Positions 11,713-20,573 of a stretch of 64,000 bases of DNA are shown piece by piece (the stretch's first letter is position 1; the number at the start of each line of letters is the position of its first letter). The stretch is taken from NCBI RefSeq assembly GCF_017377735.1, contig NZ_JAFVMH010000007.1:1-64000 (forward strand), given 5' to 3'. Source of the stretch: Acetobacter garciniae (GTDB lineage Bacteria; Pseudomonadota; Alphaproteobacteria; Acetobacterales; Acetobacteraceae). The notes below the pieces were generated by a model. That model was not told the origin of the DNA. It made no database searches and saw nothing but the letters and a program-made list of their open reading frames with translations. The position numbers were made by a program, and so were the translations under genes.

Positions 11713-12078
11713 TCAGCCCAGAAGGGCCTTGTAGGCGGCGGCATCCATCAGGGAGGACAACTGCGAGGCATCCGTCACCCGGAAGGTGAAGATCCAGCCT
11801 TCGCCCTCGGGGTCGGCGCTGACACGGGCCGGGTCATCGGCCAGGACGGGGTTGCCTTCCAGCACCACGCCATCGACCGGCGCGTAGATGTCGGACGCCG
11901 CCTTGACGGATTCGACCACGGCGGCGGACTCGCCTGCTTTCAGCGCCGTGTCGGCCGGGCGCACTTCCACGAACACCAGTTCGCCCAGCTCGTCCGCCGC
12001 GTGCTGGGTAATGCCCACCACAGCCGTATCGCCCTCGACCCGCAGCCATTCGTGCTCGCTCGTATAATAAACGGTCAT
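11713..12078 (-). CDS. gcvH: Glycine cleavage system H protein
   Basis: 121-residue lipoyl carrier protein. The lipoylated residue is Lys59 in the motif SAAVVESVKAASDIYAP, and the start YYTSEHEWLRVEGD is typical. It shuttles the aminomethyl group from GcvP to GcvT and reducing equivalents to lipoamide dehydrogenase. It lies 92 bases after gcvT and 68 bases before gcvP in the same operon. Confidence 0.97.
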   Translation of the reverse strand: MTVYYTSEHEWLRVEGDTAVVGITQHAADELGELVFVEVRPADTALKAGESAAVVESVKAASDIYAPVDGVVLEGNPVLADDPARVSADPEGEGWIFTFRVTDASQLSSLMDAAAYKALLG

Positions 12079-12170
12079 CCGTTATGTGCTCCCCGCACGT
12101 GTTTTGAAAAATTACCGAAAAACTCAATAAAAAACGGGCATACCCCAAAAGGGAGCAGGCCCGTCAACCC

Positions 12171-13322
12171 TTAGCGCCTAAAACCCGCCGGGACAAAAGG
12201 CAGCGCGCTGACGGTGCAGGGCACCGCGCGGCCACGCAGTTCGGCCACCACGCGCGTGCCCGCAGCCGCATGCGGCGTGGCGACATAGCCCATGGCCACC
12301 GGGGCTTCCACCGTCGGGCCGAAACCGCCCGAGGTAATGCGCCCGATGCCATCGGCAAAGCTGTCGGTCGTGTAAAGGGGGGCGCCACCGCGCACCGGGG
12401 CCCGGCCTTCGGGCCGCAGGCCCACGCGCAGACGGGTTACACCCTGGGCAAGCTGGGCAAGAATGATCTCCGCCCCCGGAAAGCCCCCGGCACGCACCCC
12501 GCCCGCACGGCGGCTTTTCTGGATCGACCATTCAAGCCCGGCTTCGATCGGGGTGGTGGTTTCATCGATATCCGCGCCATACAGGCACAGCCCGGCTTCC
12601 AGCCGCAGGCTGTCGCGCGCACCCAGCCCGATGGGGCTGACCTGCGGCTGCGCGATCAGCGCATCAGCCAGGGCCACCGCCGCACTGGCGGGAATGGAGA
12701 TTTCAAACCCGTCCTCCCCCGTATAGCCGGAGCGCGAAATCACGCAGTCCGCACCCACCACCGGCAGCGCACGCACATCCATGAACGCCATGGCGCGCAG
12801 GGTCGTGGCATCGGCGGGGGCAAGAATGGCGGCCAGCGCGTCTTCCGCCTTGGGGCCTTGCAGGGCGATCAGGGCGCGCTCTTCAAGCACGTCCACATCG
12901 CAATCGGCCGCGAGCCCCGCGCGCAGATGCGCGATATCCGCCGCCTTGCACGCCGCATTCACCACCAGCAGCAGCGTATCTTCCAGCCTGGTGACCATCA
13001 GGTCATCCAGAATGCCGCCTGCGGGGTTGGTGAACTGCGTGTAGCGCTGCCGCCCAGGCTTGAGGGCCACGATATCGGCGGGCACCAGCCGTTCGAGGGC
13101 GGCTGCGGCATCCGCCACGTTGCCCGAACGCGCCGTAATACGCACCTGGCCCATATGCGAGACATCGAACAGCCCAGCCTGCTCACGCGTGTGGCGGTGT
13201 TCGGCCATGATGCCGTCGGGGTATTGCACCGGCATGGCATAGCCCGCGAACGGGACCATCTTGCCGCCATGGCGCATATGCCAGTCATAAAGGGGAGTGT
13301 GGAGCAGAGCAGTGGTGTCCAT
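12171..13322 (-). CDS. gcvT: Glycine cleavage system aminomethyltransferase, T protein
   Basis: 383-residue tetrahydrofolate-dependent aminomethyltransferase. It releases ammonia from the aminomethyl-lipoyl arm and forms 5,10-methylene-THF. Motifs include TPLYDWHMRHGGKMVPFAGY, GLFDVSHMGQ, the SRSGYTGEDGFEI folate-domain block and the C-terminal GRITSGGFGPTVEAPVAMGYV. The start at 13322 (MDTTALLHTPLYDWH) follows GAAGG by about ten bases; a longer frame would extend into the riboswitch leader. First gene of the operon and directly behind the tandem glycine riboswitch. Confidence 0.96.
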   Translation of the reverse strand: MDTTALLHTPLYDWHMRHGGKMVPFAGYAMPVQYPDGIMAEHRHTREQAGLFDVSHMGQVRITARSGNVADAAAALERLVPADIVALKPGRQRYTQFTNPAGGILDDLMVTRLEDTLLLVVNAACKAADIAHLRAGLAADCDVDVLEERALIALQGPKAEDALAAILAPADATTLRAMAFMDVRALPVVGADCVISRSGYTGEDGFEISIPASAAVALADALIAQPQVSPIGLGARDSLRLEAGLCLYGADIDETTTPIEAGLEWSIQKSRRAGGVRAGGFPGAEIILAQLAQGVTRLRVGLRPEGRAPVRGGAPLYTTDSFADGIGRITSGGFGPTVEAPVAMGYVATPHAAAGTRVVAELRGRAVPCTVSALPFVPAGFRR

Positions 13323-13403
13323 GCGCGCAGCCTTCAGGAAAGGCCCGACACCCACCCGGCCGGTCAGGCCGGGGTCAAACAGGGGTGCGGGACCGGATCA
13401 TCC

Positions 13404-13566
13404 GCTGCCCCTTCTGTGCCTGTGCCTGAGATCGCTATCCCGTCGGCGGGTGCGACTTGGCACCTCTCTCCAGAAGTTTTGCGCGCAGGGTCCTTTTGCC
13501 TGAGAGTTTCCGGGGCGGTTGCTCCTTCGGCGCCGACACAAGGCCGGTCTCTCCCTCTGCGCGACA
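13404..13566 (-). promoter_or_regulatory. Tandem glycine riboswitch (two aptamers) in the gcvT leader
   Basis: Read on the minus strand. The first aptamer (about 13565-13482) has GGGAGAGACCGG, then GCGCCGAAGGAGCAACCGCC, and closes with AACTCTCAGGCAAAAGGACC. The second (about 13475-13404) has TTCTGGAGAG, a CGCCGACGGGATAGCGA internal block, then ATCTCAGGCACAGG and ACAGAAGGGG. These are the conserved cores of the glycine riboswitch, and the two-aptamer layout is the classical one. It lies about 80 bases before the gcvT start, so glycine should turn on expression of the cleavage operon. The second aptamer's P3 region is the less standard one. Confidence 0.92.
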
Positions 13567-13674
13567 TCGAGAGTCGCATTATTTCAACCCCGAGTCAATC
13601 GGCACCCGCGCCCTTTGCGCAGCCATGAACAGGCCGCAAAGGATGCGCGGGGCCGAAAGGGGGCTAAAGGAAGT

Positions 13675-14547
13675 TCAGTCCCTGGCGGTGGGCAGGTGGC
13701 GCGCGATATAGGGCGGAAGGTTGAAGGCACCCACATGGATTTCGGGCGTCCAGTACTGGGTCCGCCCCGCAATCCCCGCGGCCGTCGCACGCTTGCGCAC
13801 CACTTCCACGTCCTGGCCTGCAAGGGCACCCCCCTTGGAGGCAATGCCCAGCGTCATGAACCCGCCGACATAGGTGGGCACCGCCGCCACATAGGCCGAC
13901 ACATGCGCGAAGAACTTGGCCCGGCGCAGGCTGGTTTCGTACAGTTCCTCGGCCTGCATGAAGGGCACGCCGCACTGGTTCACGATCAGGCCCCGGGCTG
14001 TCAGCACCCGCGCGCAATGTTCGTAGAACGAATCCGTGAACAGGACTTCGCCCACGCCGATCGGGTCGGTGCTGTCGACGATAATGACATCGAACGACGC
14101 ATCGGCCGCGCGGGCCACGTAGTCGATCCCGTCACCCACGATCACGTCCGCACGCGGGTCGGTCCAGGCATCGCCTGCGATGGCGGGCAGGAACTGCTTG
14201 GAAAGCTCGATCACCGCGCCGTCGATTTCCACCATCACGGCTTTTTCCACACCGGGATGTTCGAGCACGCGGCGCAGCACGCCACCATCCCCCGCGCCGA
14301 TGATCAGCACCTTCTTGGGGTCGGGGTGGCTGAACAGCGGCACATGGGTCAGCATTTCCTGGTACACGAATTCGTCACGTTCGGTAATCTGCACCACGCC
14401 GTCCAGCAGCAGTACCCGCCCGTGGGATTCGCTTTCGAACACGACAATGTCCTGGAACGGGCTGCGCACGCGCGCCAGTTCGGTCATGACGCGGAACCGC
14501 TGGCCCCAGTTGTCGTACAGGGTTTCTTCAATCCATGTTTCAGCCAT
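13675..14547 (-). CDS. speE: Spermidine synthase (polyamine aminopropyltransferase)
   Basis: 290-residue enzyme that transfers the aminopropyl group from decarboxylated S-adenosylmethionine to putrescine. Motifs are TLYDNWGQRFRV, the substrate-binding LLDGVVQITERDEFVYQEML, the SAM-type loop IIGAGDGGVLRRVLEHP and the catalytic region IVDSTDPIGVGEVLF. The start at 14547 (MAETWIEETLY) fits homologue N-termini. In-frame ATGs at 14556 and 14631 are alternatives, but the longer version adds an unconserved stretch. It follows speD on the same strand, giving a speD-speE operon. Confidence 0.95.
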   Translation of the reverse strand: MAETWIEETLYDNWGQRFRVMTELARVRSPFQDIVVFESESHGRVLLLDGVVQITERDEFVYQEMLTHVPLFSHPDPKKVLIIGAGDGGVLRRVLEHPGVEKAVMVEIDGAVIELSKQFLPAIAGDAWTDPRADVIVGDGIDYVARAADASFDVIIVDSTDPIGVGEVLFTDSFYEHCARVLTARGLIVNQCGVPFMQAEELYETSLRRAKFFAHVSAYVAAVPTYVGGFMTLGIASKGGALAGQDVEVVRKRATAAGIAGRTQYWTPEIHVGAFNLPPYIARHLPTARD

Positions 14548-14672
14548 GACTGCCATCCCGCAACACGCGACAGGGCTGGCCTCACCCTCTTGGGCGAAGC
14601 CAGTTCCCACCGGAAAATTAATGATCTGCATTGTTCAAGACAGGCCCGGCCACAAACCCGGGCCCCCGTGGC

Positions 14673-15140
14673 TTACGCCGCGACGCGGCCGCGACGTTCC
14701 TCGTTCACTTCAAGCCGCTTGGCCTGGAACAGACGCTGCATGACCGGAATGGCCAGATGCGGATCGCACGCGCCACACATGAAGATATCCACCGCCGCAA
14801 AGCTGCGTTCGGGCCAAGTGTGGATGGAAATATGGCTTTCAGCCAGCACCACCACGCCGGACACGCCGCCATTGGGCGTGAAATGGTGGAAATGGCTGTG
14901 CAGGATCGTGGCCCCCGCGGTCACCGCCGCTTCGCACAGGGTCTGGTCGATCTTTTGCGGATCGTCCAGGTTGATCGCACCCCACAGATCGATAAGCAGG
15001 TGCGTTCCTGCAAATTTCTCGCCGTTCTTTTCGACAAAGTAGTCTTTACGTTCTTCGTCAGCGGACGAGAGCGGAGATGAAAATGCCTGGTTATTGCTCG
15101 GGAGTTCCGAGACCATCCCCAGTTGAGCAAGTGCGTTCAT
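14673..15140 (-). CDS. speD: S-adenosylmethionine decarboxylase proenzyme
   Basis: 155-residue class 1B-type proenzyme. It self-cleaves at Ser102 in VLAESHISIHTWPE to make the pyruvoyl cofactor, and then decarboxylates SAM to supply the aminopropyl donor for SpeE. GTHLLIDLWGA and SHFHHFTPNGGVSGVV are further family blocks, and Cys in DIFMCGACDP lies at the usual proton-donor position. The start at 15140 follows GGGGG by seven bases; the longer in-frame extension upstream is not conserved. An extra 40-residue Ser/Gln-rich N-terminus precedes the domain. Confidence 0.94.
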   Translation of the reverse strand: MNALAQLGMVSELPSNNQAFSSPLSSADEERKDYFVEKNGEKFAGTHLLIDLWGAINLDDPQKIDQTLCEAAVTAGATILHSHFHHFTPNGGVSGVVVLAESHISIHTWPERSFAAVDIFMCGACDPHLAIPVMQRLFQAKRLEVNEERRGRVAA

Positions 15141-15448
15141 TGACGTACCCCCAAACCAGTAGACAGCCTGTTGGGCGGGATCGCCCCCTTGGGCCAAGAG
15201 CGCGCTAACTAGGGCCTTATATCCGCCATTGCAAGCAATAAATGCGCCGTTTCATCGTTTTTTCACAACACGGCACAAGCAGGATACCAGCGGGGAAGCC
15301 CGCGGGGAACCCGGCAGGACCCCGGCGGGGGCAACAATAAAGTGCCACCGCGCAAGTACCGGGCGGCACACAGGCCAGCAGCGCGGGAATAGCCGCCAAC
15401 AGGGGTGCCCCGACAAGACACGCCATGCGGGGCGTGTCTGCGGGTTTG
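15141..15448. other. 308-base intergenic region between speD and the large repeat protein gene
   Basis: Contains the upstream region of speD. A short A+T-rich patch at about 15215-15275 may be its promoter. At 15416-15439 a 9-bp inverted repeat (AGACACGCC / GGCGTGTCT, six-base loop) lies just past the stop of the 15449-19096 gene and could end its transcript, although no T tract follows. No gene is seen. Confidence 0.45.
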
Positions 15449-18400
15449 CTAGGGTGTTCCTTTGGTCGCACCCCCGGCCACGGCTGCGGGCGTGGGCCGG
15501 GCGACCCCGGCAGGTTGCGCGGGCAGGGTGACGGGGCGGGGCAGGTCCACGCGGCCCGCCACCCAGCCGCGCAGGCGGCGCAATGTGTCCGGGTCGTTCG
15601 CGTTCACGGCGTCACGTGCCAGGCGCAGCGCCAGGCCACGCTGGGTGGCGGTCAGTGCCCCGCTTTCGGGCAAGGCGCGGCTGCACAGCCTGCCCAGCAC
15701 CAGCACGGCCTGCGCCCATTGCCCGGCCCGTTCATGCAGGCGCGCGCGCAGGTCCAGCCCTGCATCCGATTCGTCTTCGCCCAGCAGCAGCAGGGCGCCG
15801 GCGGTATTGCCGGTGATCGCGGCCAGCCGGGCCTCGTCATACCGGCGGCGGGCGGCCAGATCTGGCGGCAGGTCGGGCAGCAGACCCCGCTCAAGGGCCG
15901 CACGCGCCAGCGCCACCTGCCCCGAATCCAGGGCCGCGCGCGCCACAAGCTCCGCACTATCCGCACGCATCAGGGGTTCGGCACTCAGGCTTTCGGCCTG
16001 GGCGAACAGTTTTGCGGCCTGCCCTCCATCGCGCGAAAGGGCAGGATTTGCTTCAGGGCCCGGGGTCTTGCCCGCGCCCCGACCCGACTGCGGGCCCGTC
16101 TGATGGCCCGTCTGGTGGCCCGTATCGGCATTGGCGCCGGGTGCCTGCTCGGTCTCAAGCCCGTCTTCCTGCCCGGCATCGCGGGCTGCGGCCAGAAGCT
16201 GGCGGCCATACCCGGCCAGCAGCTTGGCCTTGGCGGGGCCATCCGTCAGGCGGGGCAGGTTTTCGCGCACCAGGTCAAGCTGGATGGCGGACGGTGCGGG
16301 CAGGCTTTGCCCCACCGGGGGCGCGATGCCACCCCGGCCTGTATCCCCCCCTTTATCGGCCTGTTCGCCCAGGCCGAACACCAGCGCATACAGGGCCGCG
16401 CGCCATGCGGCTTCGATCCGGTCGGTCGGGGTCTGTTCGCCCGGTGTCAGCCCCGCCAGCACGGCCATGGCGGCGGGTATTTTGCCCGCCTGCACCAGGG
16501 CCTGCGCATAATCCAGCCGTATGGCGGCATCCGGCCCGGCAACACCGGTGCCTCCCCCCATGCCGGCCCCCGCCATGTCGGGGGTGGCCCCATGCCCTGC
16601 CCGGGCCGCCGGGTGGGCCTGCGCCGTGTGCGAAGCCCGGCCACCCGTGGGCATGCCGAGCAGTTGCGCATAGGCATCCGCCGCCATGGCGGGGGAAATC
16701 TGGTCCTGGCCGAGCATCAGCCCCACCAGCGCCGCGCGCGCATACGCTGCTGTGGCGGCGGTTTCGGCCCCGGCAAGGCGTTCGAACATGGCGCGGGCGG
16801 TGTCTTCCTGCCCTTCCCGCCAGGCCAGCAGGCCCTGGGCGAGGGCGAATGTCCCGTCATCAGGCAATGTAAAAAGAACTGCCCGGGCCGCCTGCGGGCC
16901 GAACCGGGCGATATATTGTGCAACGCGCGGGGCCAGCAGGTCGCGCACGGGGGCGGGATAAGCCTGCAACCGTGCAAGATTGCGCGCCAGCAGAATGGCG
17001 GTCTGCGTGCTGTCGGAACCGGCCTGCATCTGGTACAGGGCGCGCCATAGCTCCCATTCCGGGCCGAGGCGGATATCCGCATCCGCCAGCGGGCGCGCAG
17101 CTTCCGTCTGCCCCGCCAGCAGGGCCGCACACGCCCGCAGCAGGGCCAGGCTCTGGGGCGTATCGGCCCCCCATGACGTATTCCCCCCGCGCACTCCGCC
17201 CCGCCCGGGCAAGGGGGTCAGCGGGGGTGTCGCGGGCACGGGCATGGGCAGGTCGCGCAGCAGCAGCCAGCTTTCCTGCACCAGGCCCAGGGCTAAAGCC
17301 TCCCGCGCGGCGGTGATCCGCACAGGCCAGGATGGAACGGGCTCCAGCGCCGGGGACGAAACGCCCGATGGGGCCCTGTCCGCCCCCGTAGTGCCGGAGG
17401 TAGCGCGAGGCGTATCGACCTGCCCGGTTCCGCCCTGCCCGTCCGTGACGCGGCGGTCCATGGCTTGGCCGGTCGTGGCCTGCCCATCCTTCGCCTGCCC
17501 GTCGGGGGCATGCCCGTCCTGGATGTGGCTGTCTTGAGCCTGCCTGTCTGCGACCTGCCCGTCTGGGGCCTGCTGGCCTGCGGTTTGCGTGCCTTCGGGC
17601 TGCCTGTCTTCAGTCTGTCCCTCCGCGCTGCGGCTATCGGCATTTTCGGCATTTCCCGTCTGGCCGGGGGGTGTGACCGCCACCGGGCCGTCCTGCGCCG
17701 GGGCGTCGGGCTGGGGGCTGTCCTCCTGCACGGTAGCCCCAGCGTCACCCGGGTTCTGCTGGGAGAAAGAGACGGAACCGCCATCATCCCCCGCCGAGGC
17801 ATCCGGTGCATCCGCCGGAGCGTCGGGGCTGGCGGGGGCGGCGCTGTCCGCCCCGGTCTCGCCCGACGGGGCGTCGGATGGGGTTGGCGGGGCGTCCTCC
17901 GGCGGGGGGGCGGTATTCTGCGGATCGTCCTGTGGCGTGGCCGGATCTGGCGGGGCGGGGGGCACAGGGGTGGGCTTGGCGGCGGGCTTGCTGGCCTGCG
18001 CGGGCGGACGGACAGGGGCCGTCACTGCGGCCAGCAGCGCTGCATGGGCCCGTAGCCAGTCCTGCCGGGCGGCGTCCAGGGTGCCACTCGCGGCACCTGT
18101 ACCGGCAGGCGGGGGCGTATCCAGCCCCAGCCAGACCCGGTCCTGTCCCTGCGCGCCGGGGTGACTGGCAAGCGCTTGCCCCACCGGCAGCGGGTCCATG
18201 GCCACGGCCTGGATATCGGGCCCGCGTGAGGTCTCGCGCAGGGTGATCTGTTCGGAATCCGCCGCCACCACCACACCCTGCCACGACGGGCGCAGGCTGT
18301 ACCCCACCGCCGCGCGCGCGGCAGGTACCGCCCCCGTTACCCCTGTGGAGGTCGCAACCAGTAGCCGCGCGCCCGATGCGGGATCGGGCAGGTCCAGCAC

Positions 18401-19096
18401 ATGGCCGGGCCCCACCCCGGTAAAGACGACATGACCGGGCAGTGCGACCTCCGCCAGCGGGGGGGCCGACCGCGACCCAGACGGTGCGGCCTGCGGCGAT
18501 ACAGGCGGTGGTGGCGGCGAAGACGAGCCCGCGAAAGCGTGCGGGCCAGCCAGATGCACGCGCACATGCCAGCCGTCGGGGTCGTGGCTCAGCGCGACAT
18601 CCTGCACCGGGGCGGGCAAGGCCAGGCGGAACAGGGTGGCGCTGTCCAGCACCACGCTTTGCAGGGCGCTATCGGCGGGCTGGGGCCAGCCGGTCAGGCG
18701 GGCTGCGTGCGGCAGAGGGCGGTCCGCCACAAATACCAGCGTATCGCCCGAACGGAACACGGCCAGGCCCGTCGCCGCATCGCACGGGATGAAAAGCCCC
18801 GGCCCGGCCTGCCTGTCGGGATCTGTGTCCGCCACCGTGCGCCCGGCGGCCCTGCGCGCCGTGGCAGGACGGTGGCCGTGGCTTACCGCCAGGGCGGGAA
18901 CGGGCAGGCAGGCCACAAAAACGCAGCCCGCCAGGGCAAAAGCCGCAAGCCGGGTGGGGGCCGAAGCCGCAGGCCCGGCTGGGGCGGAACCTTGGATGGG
19001 GCGTGTGGCAGGGCGGGGGGAAAGTCCAGGCGCGCAGGTGGTCACCGGCGAACGGAACGGGGGTGAGAGGACAAGCGCAAGGTAAGTTGGACGCAT
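15449..19096 (-). CDS. Large exported protein with Pro/Ala/Asp-rich and pentapeptide repeats, helical C-terminal half
   Basis: 1215-residue protein not recognised from a named family. A likely signal peptide, RLAAFALAGCVFVACLPVPALA, lies at about residues 48-70 after an unusually long basic N-region, so the true start may be later. Residues 95-330 look like beta-rich AMIN-like or envelope-binding segments (VRVHLAGPH, FTGVGPGHVLDLPD). Residues 360-610 are low-complexity, with a block of 14 tandem pentapeptides at 492-561. The C-terminal half (620-1200) is Ala/Leu-rich and helical with repeating LLARNLARLQAYPAP and ALARAALERGLLPDLP type segments, like TPR arrays. An envelope scaffold role is possible. 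No catalytic motif is visible. Confidence 0.7.
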   Translation of the reverse strand: MRPTYLALVLSPPFRSPVTTCAPGLSPRPATRPIQGSAPAGPAASAPTRLAAFALAGCVFVACLPVPALAVSHGHRPATARRAAGRTVADTDPDRQAGPGLFIPCDAATGLAVFRSGDTLVFVADRPLPHAARLTGWPQPADSALQSVVLDSATLFRLALPAPVQDVALSHDPDGWHVRVHLAGPHAFAGSSSPPPPPVSPQAAPSGSRSAPPLAEVALPGHVVFTGVGPGHVLDLPDPASGARLLVATSTGVTGAVPAARAAVGYSLRPSWQGVVVAADSEQITLRETSRGPDIQAVAMDPLPVGQALASHPGAQGQDRVWLGLDTPPPAGTGAASGTLDAARQDWLRAHAALLAAVTAPVRPPAQASKPAAKPTPVPPAPPDPATPQDDPQNTAPPPEDAPPTPSDAPSGETGADSAAPASPDAPADAPDASAGDDGGSVSFSQQNPGDAGATVQEDSPQPDAPAQDGPVAVTPPGQTGNAENADSRSAEGQTEDRQPEGTQTAGQQAPDGQVADRQAQDSHIQDGHAPDGQAKDGQATTGQAMDRRVTDGQGGTGQVDTPRATSGTTGADRAPSGVSSPALEPVPSWPVRITAAREALALGLVQESWLLLRDLPMPVPATPPLTPLPGRGGVRGGNTSWGADTPQSLALLRACAALLAGQTEAARPLADADIRLGPEWELWRALYQMQAGSDSTQTAILLARNLARLQAYPAPVRDLLAPRVAQYIARFGPQAARAVLFTLPDDGTFALAQGLLAWREGQEDTARAMFERLAGAETAATAAYARAALVGLMLGQDQISPAMAADAYAQLLGMPTGGRASHTAQAHPAARAGHGATPDMAGAGMGGGTGVAGPDAAIRLDYAQALVQAGKIPAAMAVLAGLTPGEQTPTDRIEAAWRAALYALVFGLGEQADKGGDTGRGGIAPPVGQSLPAPSAIQLDLVRENLPRLTDGPAKAKLLAGYGRQLLAAARDAGQEDGLETEQAPGANADTGHQTGHQTGPQSGRGAGKTPGPEANPALSRDGGQAAKLFAQAESLSAEPLMRADSAELVARAALDSGQVALARAALERGLLPDLPPDLAARRRYDEARLAAITGNTAGALLLLGEDESDAGLDLRARLHERAGQWAQAVLVLGRLCSRALPESGALTATQRGLALRLARDAVNANDPDTLRRLRGWVAGRVDLPRPVTLPAQPAGVARPTPAAVAGGATKGTP
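17414..17623 (-). repeat. 14 tandem 15-base units encoding xGQxx pentapeptides
   Basis: The frame of the 1215-residue protein reads in units of five: EGQTE, DRQPE, GTQTA, GQQAP, DGQVA, DRQAQ, DSHIQ, DGHAP, DGQAK, DGQAT, TGQAM, DRRVT, DGQGG, TGQVD. Exactly 210 bases are covered. The units are degenerate at DNA level, so the array is old or under selection for the peptide pattern. Confidence 0.8.
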
Positions 19097-19199
19097 GGGG
19101 GCACGCTAGAGCAGGCCAGCGCGTTTTTCCAGAGCGGGTGCCGCGCAAGGCCCTGCCTGCTCTACCTGTGGGCCGAGACCGCACAGGCCGCCCGTCGCG

Positions 19200-20519
19200 T
19201 TACAGGCCGGGTTGCCTGAACCGCAGGAAAAACGACAGGCCACCCGCCAGCACATACAACCCCGCGTAAGCCCATATGACGCCCTGCACGCCCCATTGCG
19301 TGACCAGCATGGCGGCAATTGTCGGGCCGAGAAAATTGCTCAGCCCGCCGCCAAGATTCTGGATGGAAAGCGCACCACCCCTATGCGCGGGCACAAGGGC
19401 TGGAAACAGTGCGCTGATGGCCACGAACGACGTTACCGTCACAGCGGCCAATGCTGCGGCCGCTGTCGCCAGAACCATGTTCCCCGGTGCGTAAAACGGC
19501 ACGTAATAGAAAAGCAGCGTGGTGACGGCGCAGCCGAAAAACCCCACCCAGCGGATCTGCCTGATCCACCCGATCCGATCGCCGATCAGCCCCCATGCCA
19601 CGTTCCCGAAAGGCTGGATGAAGAAATACACGCCGTAAACCATCATCCATTGCGCCATGGTAAAGCCGCCCTGCGCCGATGTGTAGAAAAGCGGCATGAC
19701 GACGGGAAAGCCGTACAGCGACAGGTTCGAGACGATACGCAGGAAAAACATGATGGCGATATCGTGGTTTTTTACAATAACCGGCAGGGCGGCGAACACC
19801 TGGCGCAGCGCCATCCACGACGCGGCCCGGCCCCTGCCCGCCGTCGTACCCGAACCGAGCCCACAAAAGGCCACCAATGCGCCGGCCATGATCCACAGCA
19901 GGGACATCCACAAGGTGGGCACCACCCCGAAACGGGGGATGGCCATGCCTGCGATAAAGGTCGCGGCAACACCATAGCCGATCGTAAAGACGGACCACAG
20001 CCAGCCCAGCGCGGAAGCCAGCCGCGCCGTGGGCGTAACCTGCACCACCCGCAGGAAGAACGCGTAAAAGAACAGCGGATGGGCAAAGCCGCGCAAGGCG
20101 TAGAACAGCAGCATCCTGTTGAAACTGGATGCTTCTATGCCGAATTTCAGAAACGCCGCCTGGCACACCACCCACCACGCAGCCCCCACCATCATGACGC
20201 GGCGCGGGCCGTAGACTTCGGCCAGAATGCCCGACAGCCAGCCCGAAACAGCCGCCGTCGCCCCGAAGGCGGAAAAGAGCAACGCCGCATCCCGCGCGGA
20301 AAAACCGATATCGGTCACGTAGCGCGACAGGAACGTGACCTCTATCCCGTCCCCCGTCATGAACAGGATGACCGCCAGATAGCCCCAGCCCAGCACCAGC
20401 GGCAGGCCCCACACCATGCGCACGCCTGTGGCAATGCCCGCATCCGCGCCACCATTCGTGCCGCCATCCCTGCCCGCATGACCGGCCGGGACTGCGCGCG
20501 ACACGCCCCGGCCAGTCAT
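19200..20519 (-). CDS. MFS transporter, polyol/sugar permease-like
   Basis: 439-residue major facilitator with 12 predicted membrane helices. A 30-residue soluble Gly/Ala-rich N-terminus precedes the first helix (WGLPLVLGWGYLAVILFMTGDGIEV as a run of hydrophobic residues). The loop 2-3 motif appears as GILAEVYGPRRVMMV, and FLSRYVTDIGFSARDAALLFS resembles the ribitol/D-arabinitol permease group. Substrate is inferred only. It follows the SDR dehydrogenase gene on the same strand with a 54-base gap, so uptake and first oxidation of a polyol or sugar are likely coupled. MVWGL at 20417 is an alternative start. Confidence 0.8.
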   Translation of the reverse strand: MTGRGVSRAVPAGHAGRDGGTNGGADAGIATGVRMVWGLPLVLGWGYLAVILFMTGDGIEVTFLSRYVTDIGFSARDAALLFSAFGATAAVSGWLSGILAEVYGPRRVMMVGAAWWVVCQAAFLKFGIEASSFNRMLLFYALRGFAHPLFFYAFFLRVVQVTPTARLASALGWLWSVFTIGYGVAATFIAGMAIPRFGVVPTLWMSLLWIMAGALVAFCGLGSGTTAGRGRAASWMALRQVFAALPVIVKNHDIAIMFFLRIVSNLSLYGFPVVMPLFYTSAQGGFTMAQWMMVYGVYFFIQPFGNVAWGLIGDRIGWIRQIRWVGFFGCAVTTLLFYYVPFYAPGNMVLATAAAALAAVTVTSFVAISALFPALVPAHRGGALSIQNLGGGLSNFLGPTIAAMLVTQWGVQGVIWAYAGLYVLAGGLSFFLRFRQPGL

Positions 20520-20573
20520 TGCCCCCTGCCCCCGCAGGGCAGGCAGGGCATGGAAAAAACCATAGGCAACACG

